Positions 43,001 through 49,215 of a DNA stretch of 64,000 nt are shown here, in pieces. The notes beneath the pieces were generated by a model that searched no databases, was not told the DNA's origin, and saw nothing but the letters and a program-made list of their open reading frames with translations. Both the position numbers and the translations under genes were made by a program. Numbering within the stretch: the stretch's first letter is position 1; each line of letters begins with the position of its first letter. Source of the DNA: Acanthaster planci (Eukaryota > Echinodermata > Asteroidea > Valvatida > Acanthasteridae); NCBI RefSeq assembly GCF_001949145.1, contig NW_019091584.1, positions 290,406-354,405 of the forward strand, written 5' to 3'.

Positions 43001-46000
43001 CCGCTGACCATAGGCTGCACAAGTCATGTCCTGTTCTGGGCATAAAAGCCCCAGTCGCGGGGTGGCCTCTCCCCCCGCGGGCCCCCCGTACCTTGGGGGG
43101 TCGGGATGGGGGCAAACATTCTGGCGACTTGCTGCACACACAGTCTCTTGGTTACTGGCCACCAGTTAAAGGTCCGGCGTCTCTTGCCCGTTATCTATGT
43201 GTTAGAGTTTCGGCATCTCTTGCCCATTACACACGCATTACAAGATCCGGCGTTTCTTGCCCGTTACTTTGCGTCATTAAACTCAGCGTCTCTTGCTCGT
43301 GACACTATGGAGAAGTTCTCCATTATAGTGGTGCTACATGTACAGTACGTTGTTAGCACTGTGTACTTTGATAATAGCTACATGTATTATTGTTGCCTTT
43401 ACATGTACTTGTGTATCATTCAAGGTGTTTCTGGGACCCCATAGCAATTCCTGTAAATCCAGAACATTTGTATTTGTTGTTTCAAGTTGCGGCTGGAATA
43501 AACGCTCGGCGAAGAAGGCTGAAGCATACCCAAAATCTGTGTTCCTGTGTCCTCTCAACTTCTCTGGGCCAATACAGATACATTGTACAGTACGATATGC
43601 TTCTGTGTAGAGCCAAAACAACCAGAAAGCAGAAACCACTGGTACACATTCTAGTAAGTGCTACTGGGTTGAATGTGTCACATCTATAGAACTCCACTAC
43701 ATACATTGTACCTACATGTACATGCACACTGTAAAAGTACATGTACATGTACACATACATGCAGTTTGTAAACAAGATACGGGCCAGCTGGCTGGAGTCA
43801 TTATGTAACCGCATGTACAATTGTAGGTACAATGTACATACATGTACATCATACATGTAACATGTTAGTGCACTACATGTGCACCTACCTACATGTGCCA
43901 CTTGTATGGTACCGGTTATGTAGACAGGTACCGGTACATGTACCTGAACTTGCATTAAATACTAAGTCGTAATGTATGCCAGGCACAACATACATGTACA
44001 TTATGCACCAAAAAGACTACCCGGAACAAGTTAATTTAAATACAGTGTAGCTAACTTTTTGGTTAATGAATCCATTCAACAGCAGCTTCAGGTTTCAATT
44101 GATAGAATGGCTGCTTCCAGAAATTGAAGCTACCAGTTAAGGTACACGTAAAGTCAACTTTCCATGAATTAACCAGAAAGGACTAATGGAACTACCGAAC
44201 ACATACTGGTAATGTACCGGTAGCAATCCTCAAGAAACATTCCATTGAGGTTCATTTTAATACAGCAAGTTACAATTATTCACTCACCGTCTGAAGTCAT
44301 GCTTTTGGAAACGAGTTTAGCCGATAGCAGTTTTCTGACAAGTTCGGACTTCATTCATTTATTTATTTATTTCAGTCTCTTAGCTTCAGAATTTTTGCAT
44401 GCACGTACCTACGTTAAAGTATCTTATCAAAACTGAAAGATTCATTGTCAAAAAGTAGCACAACTGATTACGTAAACAATAGAGTAAAAACTCCAATTTA
44501 CACATATACATGCATACATATGTACAATGGTTAGTTCTGGATCTGTAATCTTCAACATGTGGTATGAGTCAACTATAATCTTCAACATGTGCAAGGACTC
44601 AACTATAATTTAATAATATACACTGTGCGATGTAGAATTCAATGGACATGTCATAAACTTGTACCAGTACCGGTATGTGCTGATTTAGCGACTGTGGTAT
44701 AAATCACAGTGCTCCACATTCAGGTCCCCAGTTTCAGTTGATGTACCGGTGTTTCAAATGATTACAAATGACATCAACGGGAAAGTTCTGTTCAAAGGAA
44801 TCAACATCTGAGTGACTTACCCGGCTGGATAGACCACCAGGCCTGTGATTGGGTTACAGGCAAAGGTTCTGTTGTCTCGAACTGTCAAGCCAAGCACTCG
44901 CTCCAGGGTTACCTGAAATAACAAGTGTCCTATCTACAGTAAGTCCAGTCATCATGATACAATGTACGGAGTATGCAGAAGTCACAGTACAGTACATGTA
45001 CGTCATGTATGAGACCTGTATGTGCAAAGCAAACTGGCGTACTTGCTTCACCAACAAATACGTGCATACACTAATGTACATGTACAGTATGTGTCAGGGT
45101 TTCCCCTTTGAAGCAGCCCACCTTATCAAAGCAAACATACACATGTGCATAACAGAAATTGAATTTTGAGGAGCAATTCTTGTTCGGATTATTCTGCCTG
45201 GCAAAGAAGGCCACACAATGACCAATTTATCCAGGAATAGATCATGTACCAAACGTACCGTACCATGAGAAACAAGGTTGTTTGATTTAAATCAAATGAT
45301 TTTAATCATTGATTTAAATCATGATTTAAATCACTTAAAAGAATTTTAAAAATCGTTAAAATAAATCACGTTTTAAAAAGAAACCTTAAATTCTTTGGGT
45401 ATTTGAGAGGAAGAAATAGTTGAATTCAATATACTGATGTCTTTAAAACATTTGAACACAACCAGAATTATTCAATATTTACAAGTACATGTATACATGT
45501 ACATGCATGTGTACCTGTACACTACCCTCCATTTTGTATGACTGCATGCGTGTATTGTACATGTATGGAATTCAATAGCCATTCCATTTATGTACATGCC
45601 CTGTTAGCACACTAGGCAATGTGCATTTGCGGGGCAGTTTGATATTTTCAAAAAGTTTTGGGCCCCTCATGATTATCAGTCTGTCAGTACCATATGGGAA
45701 ACCCTGCTTAACAGCACAGGTACCCGTACACATGTACAGTATGTAAAACACTGAATAAATCTGCATGTTTAATATTCAGTATAATCTGATGTGAGCGTGA
45801 CATTGGTTTTTGGATACATGTTTCTTGTGAAATGTTCAACTATGCTTCATGTAAATAAACATACATGTATTTCCATTCAAAACACATATATCTTCAGAAA
45901 AGGAAGAACTGCTTGCTAATAGAAGCAGCTCAGGTTGCCATGTTTATTGTAAATATATCACACGCACTGCTGCATAACCACAGCTCAACGATGGAGGGGT

Positions 46001-47104
46001 ATGGTTTTTCGATTAAAAATGACCTGGTTCTGGAGTGGCCAGGTGAACTGTAACACCATAATTAACGCTGTGAACAGGTTGAATCCACACTTTCTTCTGC
46101 TAAAGTACCCATTGGAAAAGAGCCTTGTGAAAGGTAAAGTTTTGTACTGACTGTAGGCAGTCTCCCTGATGGAAAAGACTTTCACTAGATATCTACACAA
46201 CTCTATTCTTGTTTAAATGTTTATCAACATTAAGCTCCCTGTCTCAAGGAACAACTACCAACCCAGCATCTTGTTCAGAGGCCACCTCTGACATGATCCG
46301 CCTATATCATAGATCTGCTGGATGCACATTAGATAACAATGTTTATTTACATACATGTATGTACAAACACTGCAAACCAGTTTGAAAGGGTCTCAAGAGT
46401 TTATCCATGGCTGATAACATACATGTACATGTACCGCTGTTAACACACATTAAATTACTCCAACTGAAGGCAAAGAAGTATTTAACAGCCGCAGGGTATT
46501 CAATATTCATAGTTTTGGGGCTTTTGTAACACTGTGACAATTACTCTTTTTTTTACACTAATGGCCAACCATGTACATGTATGTACATTTTGCCAGCCAC
46601 TGGTGGGAAAAAACAACAACAGATGGGCCCTAAGTCTGTGAAAATGACTCAGATGGCACCAGAGCCACTTTTGAGTTTTAGTACTTAAGAGCACACTGAG
46701 TTCCTTGTTTTGTATTCACTAAGTGCAAAGAATCCTGATAAAAATGGACATCACATGTACATATACGTGTACACACATAGATGAAAAACACTAAGGTTTG
46801 TTACTGGTTTACGCTGTTCAAAAGGCTCCTCACTCTATAAATGGCTTTGACTTGTAACTCATTTTCAAAGAGGAGGTCACATCCCAATGCACGCACATGT
46901 ACATTGTACCTACATGCAAATATACGCATACATGTATAGATGCACAGCATTGGTGGTCCAACTGAAGTCACTTACCCGCTCTGAGAGGGGCACCCCCTTG
47001 CTCCTCTTCTTGGGCATGGGGGCGCGGACGGGCTTCTTCACTGGCATCGACGTCCTCTCGGCCAGATGGAGAATGTTCGGCCGCTGGCTGACATTGCCAC
47101 TCAT
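154..47104 (-). CDS. MAPKBP1: MAPKBP1/WDR62 homologue, whole gene model (30 coding exons, 3' end probably beyond window)
   Basis: The product is a WD40 scaffold. In vertebrates MAPKBP1 and WDR62 bind JNK pathway kinases and act at spindle poles and in signalling. What is seen: exons 2-18 encode about a dozen WD blades (VRVWDVE, VNVWNWK, IRFWYM, MYVWDVH, IRIWNVD, VAIFDFY, FVWRL) over residues ~44-750, enough for two propellers. Family hallmarks are [49 protein letters not shown] and [14 protein letters not shown]. The C-terminal half is acidic and Ser/Thr-rich with RGRWAQR and [13 protein letters not shown] islands. Summed to the stop at 143 the exons give 4,653 nt and 1,550 codons, close to the ~1,500 residues of the vertebrate proteins, and all junction phases match. 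One ancestral gene for the vertebrate pair is inferred, so the symbol could equally be WDR62. Introns not described separately show nothing I can identify. Confidence 0.93.
2279..2344 (-). CDS. MAPKBP1: MAPKBP1 exon 29
   Basis: Encodes [20 protein letters not shown] plus QS. A charged helix; the YLQ start recalls the SYL-(R/Q) motif of the family. Acceptor GGCATTAG, donor GTAAGT; phase 0 to 0, matching both neighbours. Confidence 0.68.
3739..3802 (-). CDS. MAPKBP1: MAPKBP1 exon 28
   Basis: Encodes [20 protein letters not shown] plus V, phase 2 to 0, with donor GTGAGT. The acceptor is TGTGCAAG. A second AG 11 bases inside gives an open alternative ([17 protein letters not shown]), but that reading ends in phase 1 and does not join exon 29, so I prefer the longer exon. 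Confidence 0.68.
4549..5002 (-). CDS. MAPKBP1: MAPKBP1 exon 27 (large acidic exon with RLSIS motif)
   Basis: 150 residues. It opens [20 protein letters not shown], continues acidic and Ser/Thr/Pro-rich, then has [20 protein letters not shown] and [19 protein letters not shown]. The RLSIS-FLSR island resembles the vertebrate C-terminal region. Acceptor ATGTTACAG, donor GTGAGT; phase 1 to 2. Confidence 0.9.
5982..6106 (-). CDS. MAPKBP1: MAPKBP1 exon 26 (basic, Ser-rich)
   Basis: Encodes LKFQ then [20 protein letters not shown] and [17 protein letters not shown]. Two acceptors lie 13 bases apart. The stronger-looking ATTTCAG (exon from 6,093) breaks the frame with exon 25; the upstream GTGCTAG (exon from 6,106) restores it. 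I chose the in-phase one. The donor GTAAGC leaves phase 1, which fits exon 27. Confidence 0.75.
6107..7873 (-). other. MAPKBP1: MAPKBP1 intron 25
   Basis: 1.8 kb without any repeat family or exon I can support. Two exon-like intervals (27 bases near 6,570-6,600 and 27 bases near 7,168-7,195) do not alter the reading phase and look accidental. Confidence 0.45.
7874..8082 (-). CDS. MAPKBP1: MAPKBP1 exon 25 (polyglutamate segment)
   Basis: 69 residues with [16 protein letters not shown], a DEEEEEEE run and [18 protein letters not shown]. Starts phase 0 after TTTTCCACAG and ends phase 2 at GTAGGA. The donor overlaps an in-frame TAG, so intron retention would end the protein here. Confidence 0.88.
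8756..9220. mobile_element. 465-bp element ended by inverted telomere-like TTTAACCCTAACCC
   Basis: Left end TTTAACCCTAACCCTCCTCA, right end GGGGGTTAGGGTTAAA, so the ends form a 14-base inverted repeat. The interior has about three copies of a 50-base unit (TTTTGGAGGATTGAGG, CAACTTTTTCATGTCGAAAA). No coding frame. It sits in MAPKBP1 intron 24, whose remaining sequence (8,083-9,460) shows nothing else. Confidence 0.7.
9461..9553 (-). CDS. MAPKBP1: MAPKBP1 exon 24 (acidic)
   Basis: Encodes [20 protein letters not shown] then [11 protein letters not shown]. Phase 0 to 0; acceptor GGCTTTAG, donor GTGAGT. Also skippable in frame. Confidence 0.83.
10150..10485 (-). mobile_element. LINE reverse-transcriptase C-terminal relic in MAPKBP1 intron 23
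   Basis: The frame from 10,478 to 10,194 reads [54 protein letters not shown]. This is the usual C-terminus of another non-LTR element family (LEKIQKRA, RR--LC-KFAKK, CRT-RY--SPIP). Same strand as the host gene. It starts within about ten bases of exon 23's donor. Confidence 0.75.
10489..10518 (-). CDS. MAPKBP1: MAPKBP1 exon 23 (30-base microexon)
   Basis: Encodes [10 protein letters not shown], a short helical, charged stretch. Acceptor TGTTTCAG, donor GTAAGA; phase 0 to 0, so it could be skipped without a frameshift. A LINE relic begins within about ten bases of its donor. Confidence 0.75.
11650..11693 (-). CDS. MAPKBP1: MAPKBP1 exon 22 (44-base exon)
   Basis: Encodes [14 protein letters not shown]. 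Phase 1 to 0; acceptor TAATTACAG, donor GTAAGA. RRYT-EPE is an expected motif after RGRWAQR. Confidence 0.82.
11999..12152 (-). CDS. MAPKBP1: MAPKBP1 exon 21 (RGRWAQR motif)
   Basis: 51 residues: [20 protein letters not shown] then [20 protein letters not shown], ending [10 protein letters not shown]. The GRWAQR island is conserved in MAPKBP1/WDR62. Phase 0 to 1; acceptor CACATGCAG, donor GTAGGC. Confidence 0.9.
12255..12425. mobile_element. Small inverted-repeat element, copy 1
   Basis: ACTGATCCATTAAGCCCTGC at the left pairs with GGGCGGGGCTTACTGGATCA at the right. It lies in MAPKBP1 intron 20 (12,153-13,184) beside a partial second copy. Confidence 0.5.
12700..12805. repeat. Partial copy 2 of the 12,255 element
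   Basis: Shares ACCTGTAGTGTGGTATTGCA, CATAAGTGCCCATGT and GTGGGCGGGGCTTACTGGAT with copy 1, in the same orientation, about 410 bases downstream. The left arm is lacking. Confidence 0.6.
13185..13222 (-). CDS. MAPKBP1: MAPKBP1 exon 20 (38-base exon)
   Basis: Encodes [17 protein letters not shown](K/R) recurs in the vertebrate proteins as I remember them. Acceptor CTCTGCAG, donor GTCAGT; phase 1 to 0, both matching the flanking exons. Confidence 0.8.
13858..13972. repeat. 115-bp inverted repeat with histone-type stem-loop at its centre
   Basis: Arms AGCACCATGCAAGGATATCT and its near-complement ending ATCCTTGCATGGTGCT. At 13,894-13,909 lies GGTTCTTTTCAGAACC, a perfect 6-bp stem with a TTTC loop that fits the histone mRNA 3' stem-loop pattern. 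GGTTCCTCTCAGAACC (13,921) and GGTTCTGAGAAGAACC (14,029) are near-copies. No histone frame is nearby. Confidence 0.65.
14210..14415 (-). CDS. MAPKBP1: MAPKBP1 exon 19 (acidic linker)
   Basis: 68 residues: [20 protein letters not shown], then Ser/Thr-rich, then an acidic run with [20 protein letters not shown]. Phase 2 to 1; acceptor CTGGCCCAG, donor GTATGT. No catalytic or folded domain is recognised. Confidence 0.88.
15182..15289 (-). CDS. MAPKBP1: MAPKBP1 exon 18 (last WD blade)
   Basis: Encodes [20 protein letters not shown] then [16 protein letters not shown]. It closes the second propeller at about residue 750 and begins the C-terminal tail. Phase 2 to 2; acceptor CCTTCCAG, donor GTGAGT. 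Confidence 0.93.
15587..15650 (-). CDS. MAPKBP1: MAPKBP1 exon 17
   Basis: Encodes [20 protein letters not shown]. Starts phase 1, ends phase 2; acceptor TGCTCCCAG, donor GTAAGT. The GIKF-DCKHLIS stretch is conserved. Confidence 0.92.
16023..16210 (-). CDS. MAPKBP1: MAPKBP1 exon 16 (WD blades)
   Basis: Includes [20 protein letters not shown] and [20 protein letters not shown], then CVATMDGHS. Phase 2 to 1; acceptor CCCGCCAG, donor GTGAGT. Confidence 0.95.
16701..16819 (-). CDS. MAPKBP1: MAPKBP1 exon 15 (WD blade)
   Basis: Encodes [20 protein letters not shown], then [19 protein letters not shown]. Starts phase 0, ends phase 2. The donor is GTTAGC, weaker than its neighbours, but continuity into exon 16 is exact. 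Confidence 0.93.
17160..17230 (-). CDS. MAPKBP1: MAPKBP1 exon 14
   Basis: Encodes [20 protein letters not shown] then [11 protein letters not shown] is conserved. Phase 1 to 0; acceptor TGTTACAG, donor GTAAGC. Confidence 0.93.
17775..17900 (-). CDS. MAPKBP1: MAPKBP1 exon 13 (WD blade)
   Basis: Encodes [20 protein letters not shown] then [20 protein letters not shown], the most recognisable family block. Phase 1 to 1; acceptor TTGGATAG, donor GTGAGT. Confidence 0.95.
17901..20178 (-). other. MAPKBP1: MAPKBP1 intron 12 (contains gap)
   Basis: 2.3 kb with the N run. The left flank has a C-run and unremarkable sequence; the right flank is AT-rich. Nothing coding is seen in the readable part. 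Confidence 0.6.
18631..19238. other. Assembly gap (608 N) in MAPKBP1 intron 12
   Basis: A run of N. It lies inside the intron between exons 12 and 13, whose reading phases match across it, so no coding exon need be missing. Confidence 1.
20179..20431 (-). CDS. MAPKBP1: MAPKBP1 exon 12 (WD blade)
   Basis: 84 residues including [55 protein letters not shown] and [10 protein letters not shown]. Acceptor TGCATAG. The donor is a weak GTTTGT; phase 1 fits exon 13 exactly. Confidence 0.93.
21122..21379 (-). CDS. MAPKBP1: MAPKBP1 exon 11 (two WD blades)
   Basis: 86 residues with [35 protein letters not shown] and [19 protein letters not shown]. Phase 0 to 0; acceptor GTACTTAG, donor GTAAGC. GC-rich relative to the surrounding introns. 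Confidence 0.95.
21955..22030 (-). CDS. MAPKBP1: MAPKBP1 exon 10
   Basis: Encodes [20 protein letters not shown] then DVSKK. The ARYPAAIA stretch leads into the conserved VYNDHS blade. Phase 2 to 0; acceptor ATTTCACAG, donor GTAAGT. Confidence 0.9.
22675..22835 (-). CDS. MAPKBP1: MAPKBP1 exon 9 (WD blade)
   Basis: Contains [18 protein letters not shown] and [12 protein letters not shown], both family hallmarks. Acceptor TTTTGACCAG; starts phase 0, ends phase 2 with donor GTAAGA. Confidence 0.94.
23217..23810. mobile_element. 594-bp element flanked by TTAA, piggyBac-like MITE candidate
   Basis: TTAA|AGGAACCAGGAAAT at the left and ATTTCCTGGTTCCT|TTAA at the right: a 14-base inverted repeat between two TTAA sites, the target duplication of piggyBac elements. 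The interior is AT-rich and non-coding. It occupies about half of MAPKBP1 intron 8 (22,836-24,167). Confidence 0.6.
24168..24350 (-). CDS. MAPKBP1: MAPKBP1 exon 8 (insert between propeller blades)
   Basis: 61 residues including [17 protein letters not shown] and [20 protein letters not shown]. This segment links blades within the first propeller. Phase 0 to 0; acceptor GATTACAG, donor GTAAGA. Confidence 0.93.
24631..24815. mobile_element. Truncated copy of the GGGGCCAATTTCATAG element
   Basis: Shares GGGGCCAATTTCATAG, AAATCAGGTTACCAGCCAAA and CTTTTGGTTAGCATGACAAT with the full copy at 60,387, but lacks the right terminal repeat, ending at GTGCTTAAGCAACAC. Confidence 0.72.
25132..25224 (-). 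CDS. MAPKBP1: MAPKBP1 exon 7 (WD blade)
   Basis: Encodes [20 protein letters not shown] then [28 protein letters not shown] is strongly conserved in the family. Phase 0 to 0; the donor is GTATGC. Confidence 0.93.
26117..26233 (-). CDS. MAPKBP1: MAPKBP1 exon 6 (WD blade)
   Basis: Encodes [20 protein letters not shown] then [19 protein letters not shown], a whole WD blade of 39 residues. Phase 0 to 0; acceptor TGATTCAG, donor GTAAGG. Confidence 0.93.
26411..26482. repeat. Simple tandem array of CAACAACTTACAACAACATA
   Basis: About four units alternating ACTTACAACAAC and ATACAACAAC in 70 bases, just upstream (transcriptionally) of MAPKBP1 exon 6. Confidence 0.75.
27884..28143. mobile_element. 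260-bp MITE with 41-base terminal inverted repeats
   Basis: Left GGGTCAATCCATGAAGTTGG, GGCACAATTTGTGACGGTGT; right ACACCATCACAAATTGTGCC, CCAACCTCATGGAATGACCC. The ends match with about three differences. It lies in MAPKBP1 intron 5 and has no coding frame. Confidence 0.82.
29680..29772 (-). CDS. MAPKBP1: MAPKBP1 exon 5 (WD blade)
   Basis: Encodes [20 protein letters not shown] then [10 protein letters not shown], with a canonical VRVWDVE terminus and the GH of the next blade. Phase 0 at both ends; acceptor TTTCTAG, donor GTAAGC. Confidence 0.93.
30085..30142 (-). CDS. MAPKBP1: MAPKBP1 exon 4 (WD blade)
   Basis: Encodes [19 protein letters not shown], the D-A strand region of a WD blade. Acceptor ACTGCAG, donor GTGAGA; begins in phase 2 and ends in phase 0. 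Confidence 0.9.
30367..30542. mobile_element. Palindromic element, family B copy 1
   Basis: Left CAATATGGGAGTTTCACAAA and CCAAGAGTTTGCAATGCGTT; right CAATGCGTTGCAAACTCTTG and GTGACTCGTCCATATTG. Imperfect inverted repeat over its full 176 bases, in MAPKBP1 intron 3. Confidence 0.7.
32062..32124 (-). CDS. MAPKBP1: MAPKBP1 exon 3
   Basis: Encodes [20 protein letters not shown]. It lies 12.7 kb from exon 2 across the largest intron. Acceptor TATTTTCAG, donor GTGAGA; phases 2 to 2. The VLFNPR motif is a family hallmark, so this 63-base exon is secure despite its isolation. Confidence 0.9.
32316..32524. mobile_element. Tc1/mariner-type MITE candidate
   Basis: Left CACTACTCATAAAAGTTAAG then GACCACT; right AGTGGTCC then TTAATTTTTTTAGTACTA. 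The ends are inverted over ~25 bases and carry the AGTTAAGGACCAC style of mariner-like ends. AT-rich non-coding interior, beside exon 3. Confidence 0.65.
36917..37093. mobile_element. Palindromic element, family B copy 2
   Basis: GATTCACAATAGTGCGCCAC, CAAGAGTTTGCAACACGTTG on the left; GTAAACTCTAGGTGGCGCAC, TATAGTGAAATGGCCGAATT on the right. Same plan and similar sequence to copy 1, 6.5 kb away, in intron 2. Confidence 0.7.
38030..38195 (-). mobile_element. Degenerate LINE ORF2 tail in MAPKBP1 intron 2
   Basis: Minus-strand reading gives [19 protein letters not shown], then [16 protein letters not shown] with an internal stop. RLRWFGHVER-DD--WV-RC and GRP-KTW are standard for RTE/jockey-type ORF2 ends. 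A dead scrap of about 150 bases. Confidence 0.6.
39744..41118. mobile_element. 1.4-kb element with AGGGGCGGATCCAGG ends, non-autonomous
   Basis: Starts AGGGGCGGATCCAGGATTTT, AAAAGGGGGGTCCAAC and ends AAAGGGGGGGTCCAGACCCC then CTCTGTATCCGTCT. The two ends are related and inverted (GGATCCAG / CTGTATCC). The interior lacks any long frame. Probably a deleted DNA transposon. Confidence 0.5.
42500..43605 (+). other. GC-rich promoter-like / solo-LTR-like block in intron 2
   Basis: Unlike its AT-rich surroundings it is GC- and CpG-rich. In order on the plus strand: CCAATCA (42,631), TATATATAAA (42,715), octamer ATTTGCAT (42,772), GGGCATAAAAGCCC (43,038), five 36-base repeats, and GGAATAAACGC with AATAAA at 43,497. 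CCAAT, TATA and then AATAAA spaced ~0.8 kb apart fits a solo LTR; an intronic promoter or unknown non-coding gene also fits. No protein family is seen in its frames. Confidence 0.4.
43143..43302 (+). repeat. Five-unit 36/37-base repeat, GTCTCTTGCCCGTTA core
   Basis: The core starts at 43,143 (degenerate), 43,179, 43,215, 43,252 and 43,288. Each core is preceded by TCCGGC-like bases and separated by ~15 variable bases. The spacing is very even. Confidence 0.7.
44821..44912 (-). CDS. MAPKBP1: MAPKBP1 exon 2 (first WD blade start)
   Basis: Encodes [15 protein letters not shown] then [15 protein letters not shown], the family's N-terminal signature. Acceptor TTATTTCAG, donor GTAAGTC; starts phase 0, ends phase 2. 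Its Gly codon is completed by exon 3. Confidence 0.93.
44913..46975 (-). other. MAPKBP1: MAPKBP1 intron 1
   Basis: 2.1 kb with ACATGTAC clusters and an AT-rich palindromic TGATTTAAATCA cluster (45,280-45,335). No gene is seen. Confidence 0.55.
46976..47104 (-). CDS. MAPKBP1: MAPKBP1 exon 1 (start codon, residues 1-43)
   Basis: Begins [10 protein letters not shown] and ends GVPLSER before a GTAAGTG donor, phase 0. The basic, Pro/Lys-rich tail precedes the first WD blade. The ATG has A at -3, and a TAA lies in frame 21 bases upstream, so this is the first usable start in the frame. Confidence 0.85.
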
Positions 47105-47206
47105 CTTGGCCTCCCTCCGTTAGGGTTTTGAGGGATGGGCGGTGTGTCGGAGTTGCAACAGTCACCTTGGAGAAGTCAGCATCTCAGATACATGTATTTC
47201 ATCCTG
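47105..47206 (-). other. MAPKBP1: MAPKBP1 5' UTR part of exon 1
   Basis: On the minus strand a pyrimidine stretch ending TTTTCCTACAG lies just above 47,206, giving a likely acceptor for the 5' UTR portion. The leader holds short upstream ATGs (one soon closed by TGA). A separate upstream non-coding exon is therefore likely, perhaps in the 49.2-50.0 kb region; a GTAAGT near 49,720 and a CAG|GTGAAT near 49,945 are candidate donors. I could not choose. Confidence 0.45.
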
Positions 47207-47807
47207 CTGTAGGAAAACCAAAACAAACTGAACAGTACTGAATCGTTTCAAATGTTTACATGTACATACATTGTACATGTACATGTAACTCTTACATTAA
47301 GTTCTAAAGGCCCGTTCTCACTTCAGGCAAATGCAAAAACAGAGTGATTTGACGTAACAAACATTTGCTGCTAAGTTTGCCTCATTTGAAATGTGTTGAA
47401 CTTTTGCAGATTTACAGAGCAAACATTTGATCTTAATCCCGATGTCAAATTTGCCTTCAAACTTTCAGGCCAATTACCAGTAAGAATCAGCCTTTTTGTA
47501 TGAATCAGACGTTTTGCCCAGAAAAAAATCATTTCATCATCCTGCATGTAAATCTTTCAGCCAAACTCCCTGATGTACATGTATTTCAAAGGACCATGCG
47601 ATGAGGTTATCTTCATGGTAAAGAATCTGACTTTTAAACACATTTCTCAATGAGTCATCGAATCCCAAACCCAGAACACTTCAGAGTTTGGTATTTTTAC
47701 AATAAATGATTAATGGTACATGTATCTACCACATACAAATGAGTCCTAGGCTTTGAGTACAGAGCAAAACACATGTGGGGTGTGGAACTTATAAATCTGA
47801 CGGTCTG

Positions 47808-47866
47808 TTAACCATAACACTCCTCAGTCCTCCAACAGGTGAAGGATTGAGGAGGGTTAGGGTTAA
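47808..47866. mobile_element. Short copy of the TTAACCC-ended element
   Basis: TTAACCATAACACTCCTCAG at the left and GGATTGAGGAGGGTTAGGG then TTAA at the right form an almost complete 59-base foldback, like the ends of the 8,756 element without its interior. Confidence 0.6.
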
Positions 47867-48059
47867 TAAAAAAGAACATTCATGGCATTAAAGATTAAGA
47901 AAAGCTACTTACTTAAGAAGGGTTCAAAAAACTATAGTTGGAATGTGCCTACACGTACATGTAGGCATGTTGGGCCTAGGGAAATGTACCACTACCACCT
48001 GTCTGTCTGCACCATTATTAGACTATAGTGTGTACAGGTCTATGTACATGTATTTTAAT

Positions 48060-49215
48060 TTTTTGTTATTATTTTTTATTATTAAATTCAATTTATATAG
48101 CGCTCATTTCATAAAAAATGTTCAGGAGTGCTTAACAATATTTAAAAAATACCTACATGTATTTAAACAACTATTTACAAAGACCCAAAAAAATTAAAAT
48201 AAACACAATTTAACATTGATTTAAAAGTTTAAACCAAACATGGTGGGACTTCCACACGTGGCCGGGACTAACTCTCCCTCCAACGACCTATTGTGAGACC
48301 AAGACTCATCCTTGTGCCCGAAAACTGGAAGCACTCTCCAAGAGAACACCCAGATTCTCCCAGAGTCCCAGACAGGTTCAACAAAATTAAAGACGACAAA
48401 ATTACAATCAAAATTAACAACCACCCAGAGCCTAGAAATTAATAATATGATTTCTTAAAAAGATATGTTTTTAACATTGATTTAAAAGTAATGACACTGG
48501 TAGCACTTCTAATATTACATGGAAGCTTATTCCAGAGATGTGGCGCACAATACTCAAATGCTCGATCTCCGAGGGTAGCCTTAGCCTGACCTGATGGATA
48601 ATTGAGGAGGACACCATCACTGGAACTACGAAGATGGTAACGGTTCTGAGGCCTTACGGAGACAAGCTGAGTTAAGTATTGAGAAGCTAAATCATGTAAG
48701 ACTTTGTATGTCATCAACAAAATTTTAAATTCAATTTTATATAAAACCGGAAGCCAATGTAAATCAATAAGAAGAGGAGTAATTCGACAAAATTTCGGTG
48801 TCTTGTAGACGAGTCGTGCACAAACATTCTGTAACGTCTGGAGCTGATTAATATGAGTACTGGGTAAGCCATAAAACAAACTATTACAGTAATCCAATCT
48901 ACTTGAGATAAATGCATGAATCAGTGTCTCAGTACATTCTTTGGAGAGATATTTCCGAATGTGTCTAATATTATGCAGATAATAGAATGCGCTACCACAA
49001 ACCTTAGTAATATGAGTTTTCATAGACATATTAGCATCAAACCAGGTACCTAAGTTACGAGCTGTAGCCAAGGGTGAAATGACAGATTCCCCAACATGAA
49101 TACCATCAAAAGTTACCTTGGATATTTGTTGACGAGTGCCAATAATGATAAATTCCGTTTCACTGTCATTCAAAAAGTACGTTGGCACAGTCATGGCGTT
49201 GACACTCATGATAAA
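48060..49215 (-). mobile_element. 5'-truncated non-LTR retrotransposon (CR1/L2-like LINE), open RT C-terminal frame
   Basis: Minus-strand frame 49,209-48,439 encodes 256 residues without a stop. Hallmarks of the LINE reverse-transcriptase end are FLNDSETEFIIIGTRQQ, SSRLDYCNSLFYGLP, LQTLQNVCARL, LHWLPVLYKIEFKILLMTYK and APHLWNKLPCNIR, ending YLFKKSYY. Only the end of the palm and the thumb remain, so it is 5'-truncated and dead. The 3' UTR ends near 48,060 in GCGCTATATAAATTGAATTT and a (TTATT)-like tail. The intact frame suggests a fairly recent insertion. ACATGTA lies on both flanks and could be target-site duplication or mere background. Confidence 0.88.

Larger units (their letters stand above)
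32125..44820 (-). other. MAPKBP1: MAPKBP1 intron 2 (12.7 kb)
   Basis: The largest intron. It holds a mariner-type MITE, a family B palindrome, a LINE scrap, a 1.4-kb element with GGGGCGGATCCAGG ends, the GC-rich block at 42.5-43.6 kb and very dense ACATGTAC/ACCGGT simple sequence. No coding exon of gene 1 is expected, because exons 2 and 3 join in phase, and no other gene is supported. Confidence 0.6.

Noticed and set aside
43143-43302. CRISPR-like array (even spacing, fixed core, variable spacers)
   Set aside because: Eukaryotic context, core only ~15 bases, spacers ~15 bases and degenerate; no associated genes.
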